NCBI RefSeq assembly: GCF_030409505.1
Contig: NZ_JAUFPZ010000002.1
Span: forward strand, 2,425,501 to 2,489,500
Reading direction: 5' to 3'
Origin: Zunongwangia endophytica
GTDB lineage: Bacteria > Bacteroidota > Bacteroidia > Flavobacteriales > Flavobacteriaceae
DNA length: 64,000 nt
Part shown: positions 62,175 to 64,000 of the stretch, one piece after another
How the letters are laid out: every line of letters begins with the position of its first letter
Numbering within the stretch: position 1 is the stretch's first letter
Program-made: the position numbers and the translations under genes
The notes under the pieces: model-generated
Told to the model about the DNA's origin: nothing
Database searches by the model: none
What the model saw: the letters and a program-made list of their open reading frames with translations, nothing else

Positions 62175-63716
62175 ATGAAACAAGTCTTCAATCTCTTTGA
62201 TTTTTCTCAAAAAGTTAATTATAAAACCGAGATATTGGCTGGGCTTACCGTGGCAATGACCATGATCCCAGAATCTTTATCTTTTGCCATATTAGCAGGC
62301 TTCCCTCCGTTAGTTGGTTTATATGCCGCCTTTATAATGGGATTAATTACCGCAATATTTGGTGGACGCCCGGGATTGGTTTCTGGTGGTGCCGGTGCAA
62401 CCGTCGTTGTTTTAATTGCTTTAATGAATTCGCACGGATTAGAATATGTATTTGCCGCAGTAGCCATGGCAGGAATCATTCAGATTGCCGTTGGCGTATT
62501 TAAACTGGGGAAATTTATACGATTAGTACCGCAACCTGTTATGTTTGGGTTTGTAAACGGTCTTGCGGTTATTATTTTTTCTGCTCAATTAGAACAGTTT
62601 AAAGAAGTGGTAAATGGACAGGTAGAATGGCTAACAGGTAGCCCATTGTTAATTATGCTGGCTTTAGTAGCTTTAACGATCGCTATTATTCTTATTTTTC
62701 CTAAAATAACCAAAGCAGTTCCACCATCGTTAGTAGCAATATTAGTGGTTTTTGGTCTTGTTTATTTCTTCGGAATTGAGACCAGACAGGTTAAAGATAT
62801 TGCTTCAGTAAGTGGTACGTTACCTCCTTTTCACATTCCGCAGGTTCCATTTACTTTAGAAACCCTGAAGATTATTTTACCATACGGACTTATCATGGCA
62901 GCAGTTGGTTTAACTGAAGGACTATTAACTTTAAACCTTGTTGATGAAATTACCGGAACCCGTGGTCGTAGTAACAAAGAATGTGTTGCGCAGGGAACCG
63001 CAAATATTGCCAATGGCTTTTTCTTCGGAATGGGGGGATGCCCGATGCTTGCACAAACGCTGGTAAATTTATCTTCCGGATCTCGCGCAAGACTATCTGG
63101 AATTATCGCTGCGATTACTATTTTAATAATTATCCTTGTTGGTGCACCGGTAATTGAATTATTACCCATGGCAGCACTTACAGGAGTTATGATCATGGTG
63201 GCATTTGGTACTTTTGAGTGGGCAAGTTTTAAAACACTTACCAGAATGCCTAAGCATGATATTTTTGTAATGGTATTGGTAACCTTAATTACCATTTTGC
63301 TTCACAATTTGGCACTTGCAGTATTAATTGGTGTAATTATTTCAGCATTAGTATTTGCCTGGGATAACGCGAAAAGAATTCGAGCTAGAAAAAGAATCGA
63401 TGAAAATGGCGTTAAACATTACGAAATATACGGTCCACTTTTCTTTGGATCGACAACAGCTTTCAATGAGAAATTCGATGTTTTGAATGATCCTGAAGAA
63501 GTAATTGTAGACTTTTCTGAAAGTAGAATTGTAGATATGTCTGGTATCGAAGCGGTAAATAAACTTACCGAAAGATATGCTAAGCAAAATAAAAAATTAC
63601 ACTTAAGACATTTAAGTGATGATTGTCGCCATCTCCTAAACAATGCAGATGCAATCATTGAGGTAAATATTATTGAAGATCCAACTTATCGCGTGGTTAC
63701 CGATCGCGTAGATTAG
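62175..63716 (+). CDS. SulP-family anion permease with STAS domain
   Basis: This 513-residue protein has 10 or more membrane helices with SulP motifs (PESLSFAILAGFPPLVGLYAAF, GGCPMLAQTLVNLSSG) and a C-terminal STAS domain (about 405-505; VIVDFSESRIVDMSGIEAV). It moves sulphate, bicarbonate or other anions. The substrate is not clear from the sequence. A bidirectional terminator follows. Confidence 0.92.
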   Translation: MKQVFNLFDFSQKVNYKTEILAGLTVAMTMIPESLSFAILAGFPPLVGLYAAFIMGLITAIFGGRPGLVSGGAGATVVVLIALMNSHGLEYVFAAVAMAGIIQIAVGVFKLGKFIRLVPQPVMFGFVNGLAVIIFSAQLEQFKEVVNGQVEWLTGSPLLIMLALVALTIAIILIFPKITKAVPPSLVAILVVFGLVYFFGIETRQVKDIASVSGTLPPFHIPQVPFTLETLKIILPYGLIMAAVGLTEGLLTLNLVDEITGTRGRSNKECVAQGTANIANGFFFGMGGCPMLAQTLVNLSSGSRARLSGIIAAITILIIILVGAPVIELLPMAALTGVMIMVAFGTFEWASFKTLTRMPKHDIFVMVLVTLITILLHNLALAVLIGVIISALVFAWDNAKRIRARKRIDENGVKHYEIYGPLFFGSTTAFNEKFDVLNDPEEVIVDFSESRIVDMSGIEAVNKLTERYAKQNKKLHLRHLSDDCRHLLNNADAIIEVNIIEDPTYRVVTDRVD

Positions 63717-63770
63717 TTTGATTATTCTTACGTTCCTACGAACATTTAATTTTTATTTTTATCTATTAAA

Positions 63771-63814
63771 AAAAGCTCCTTAGACTATCGAAATTCGATA
63801 TTTAAGGAGCTTTT
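63771..63814. terminator. Bidirectional terminator
   Basis: AAAAGCTCCTTA and TAAGGAGCTTTT pair perfectly, with an additional ATCGAAATTCGAT palindrome in the loop. It separates the SulP gene from the convergent partial gene. Confidence 0.85.
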
Positions 63815-63833
63815 TATTTTAAGGCTTATTTAT

Positions 63834-64000
63834 TTACTCTGAATCTTCAGATTCGTCCATAGCACTAAAGGATTTGATGGCTTGATTTGGCTCCATCACA
63901 TTGTATCCATCCCAAAATTCAGAATTATATTTTTTGAATTTCTTATAATCAAATTGGTTATTTACTTCAACTGAAGCATAAGAATCTTCGCTCATTTCCT
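63834..64000 (-). CDS. C-terminal end of an unidentified leftward gene (partial)
   Basis: The minus strand is open from the window edge to a TAA at 63834-63836, about 55 codons. The end is acidic, with an FWDGYNVMEPNQAIKSF segment and ESEDSE at the terminus. I recall similar ends in carboxypeptidase-like-domain proteins of Bacteroidetes, but this is not enough to name it. Confidence 0.6.
   Translation of the reverse strand, partial: EMSEDSYASVEVNNQFDYKKFKKYNSEFWDGYNVMEPNQAIKSFSAMDESEDSE

Overview
The window looks like a chromosome segment of a marine-type member of the Flavobacteriaceae (Bacteroidetes). The evidence is the low G+C, TAnnTTTG-type promoter boxes, few Shine-Dalgarno sequences, and lineage-typical genes: an outer-membrane beta-barrel protein with a carboxypeptidase-like domain, GSCFA, DUF4136, DUF4230 and DUF5522 proteins, a FolK-deoxynucleoside kinase fusion, and a long aromatic amino acid hydroxylase. 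The genus cannot be fixed from the sequence alone.

Region 1 (1 to about 19.2 kb) is the right part of a temperate tailed-phage prophage. Its structural and lysis genes run rightward: portal, a DUF6712-like protein, a fibre with 28-residue repeats, two orphan candidate receptor-binding proteins, a lysis block (membrane proteins, GH19-type endolysin, spanin with the architecture of a unimolecular spanin), tail completion candidates, tape measure, a BACON-domain tail protein and a late tail protein. A self-contained XRE / ImmA-IrrE protease / PIN-domain cassette follows. The leftward tyrosine integrase abuts the 3' end of a tRNA-Leu(UAA) gene, the probable attachment site. Terminase and major capsid genes are not visible and presumably lie left of the window. 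Four phage transcription units share a bipartite element, TGTCC-T6/7-AA followed at exactly 29 nt by an AnTTT(T/A)(G/A) box, which I read as a phage-specific promoter. This is the most interesting regulatory signal in the window.

Region 2 (19.2 to 31.3 kb) is core chromosome, mostly leftward: tRNA-Gly(GCC), mutS, a ModF-like ABC ATPase with one degenerate half, an esterase-like hydrolase, an ABC exporter, a tricorn-like S41 protease, and a rightward SpoU-type RNA methyltransferase. Between the esterase and the exporter is a 0.55-kb tandem array of REP-like palindromes.

Region 3 (31.3 to 49.3 kb) carries the FolK-deoxynucleoside kinase fusion divergent from a YhhQ-type transporter, an AsmA-like protein, a sugar O-acetyltransferase, DUF2797 and GH3-family proteins, a leftward operon of PLP deaminase, glucosaminidase-LysM lipoprotein and hemL, a small HExxH membrane protein, a DUF5522 protein, a DUF4136 lipoprotein, a long aromatic amino acid hydroxylase, DUF4230 and GSCFA proteins. 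A structured intergenic region near 48.1 kb may encode a small RNA or structured 3' UTR.

Region 4 (49.3 to 64 kb) has alaS divergent from an operon of M23 peptidase, MerR regulator, LemA and two TPM-domain proteins. It continues with a beta-barrel outer-membrane protein, the GTPases Der and Era flanking a CPA1-type cation/proton antiporter, a SulP permease with STAS domain, and the C-terminal end of an unidentified leftward gene.
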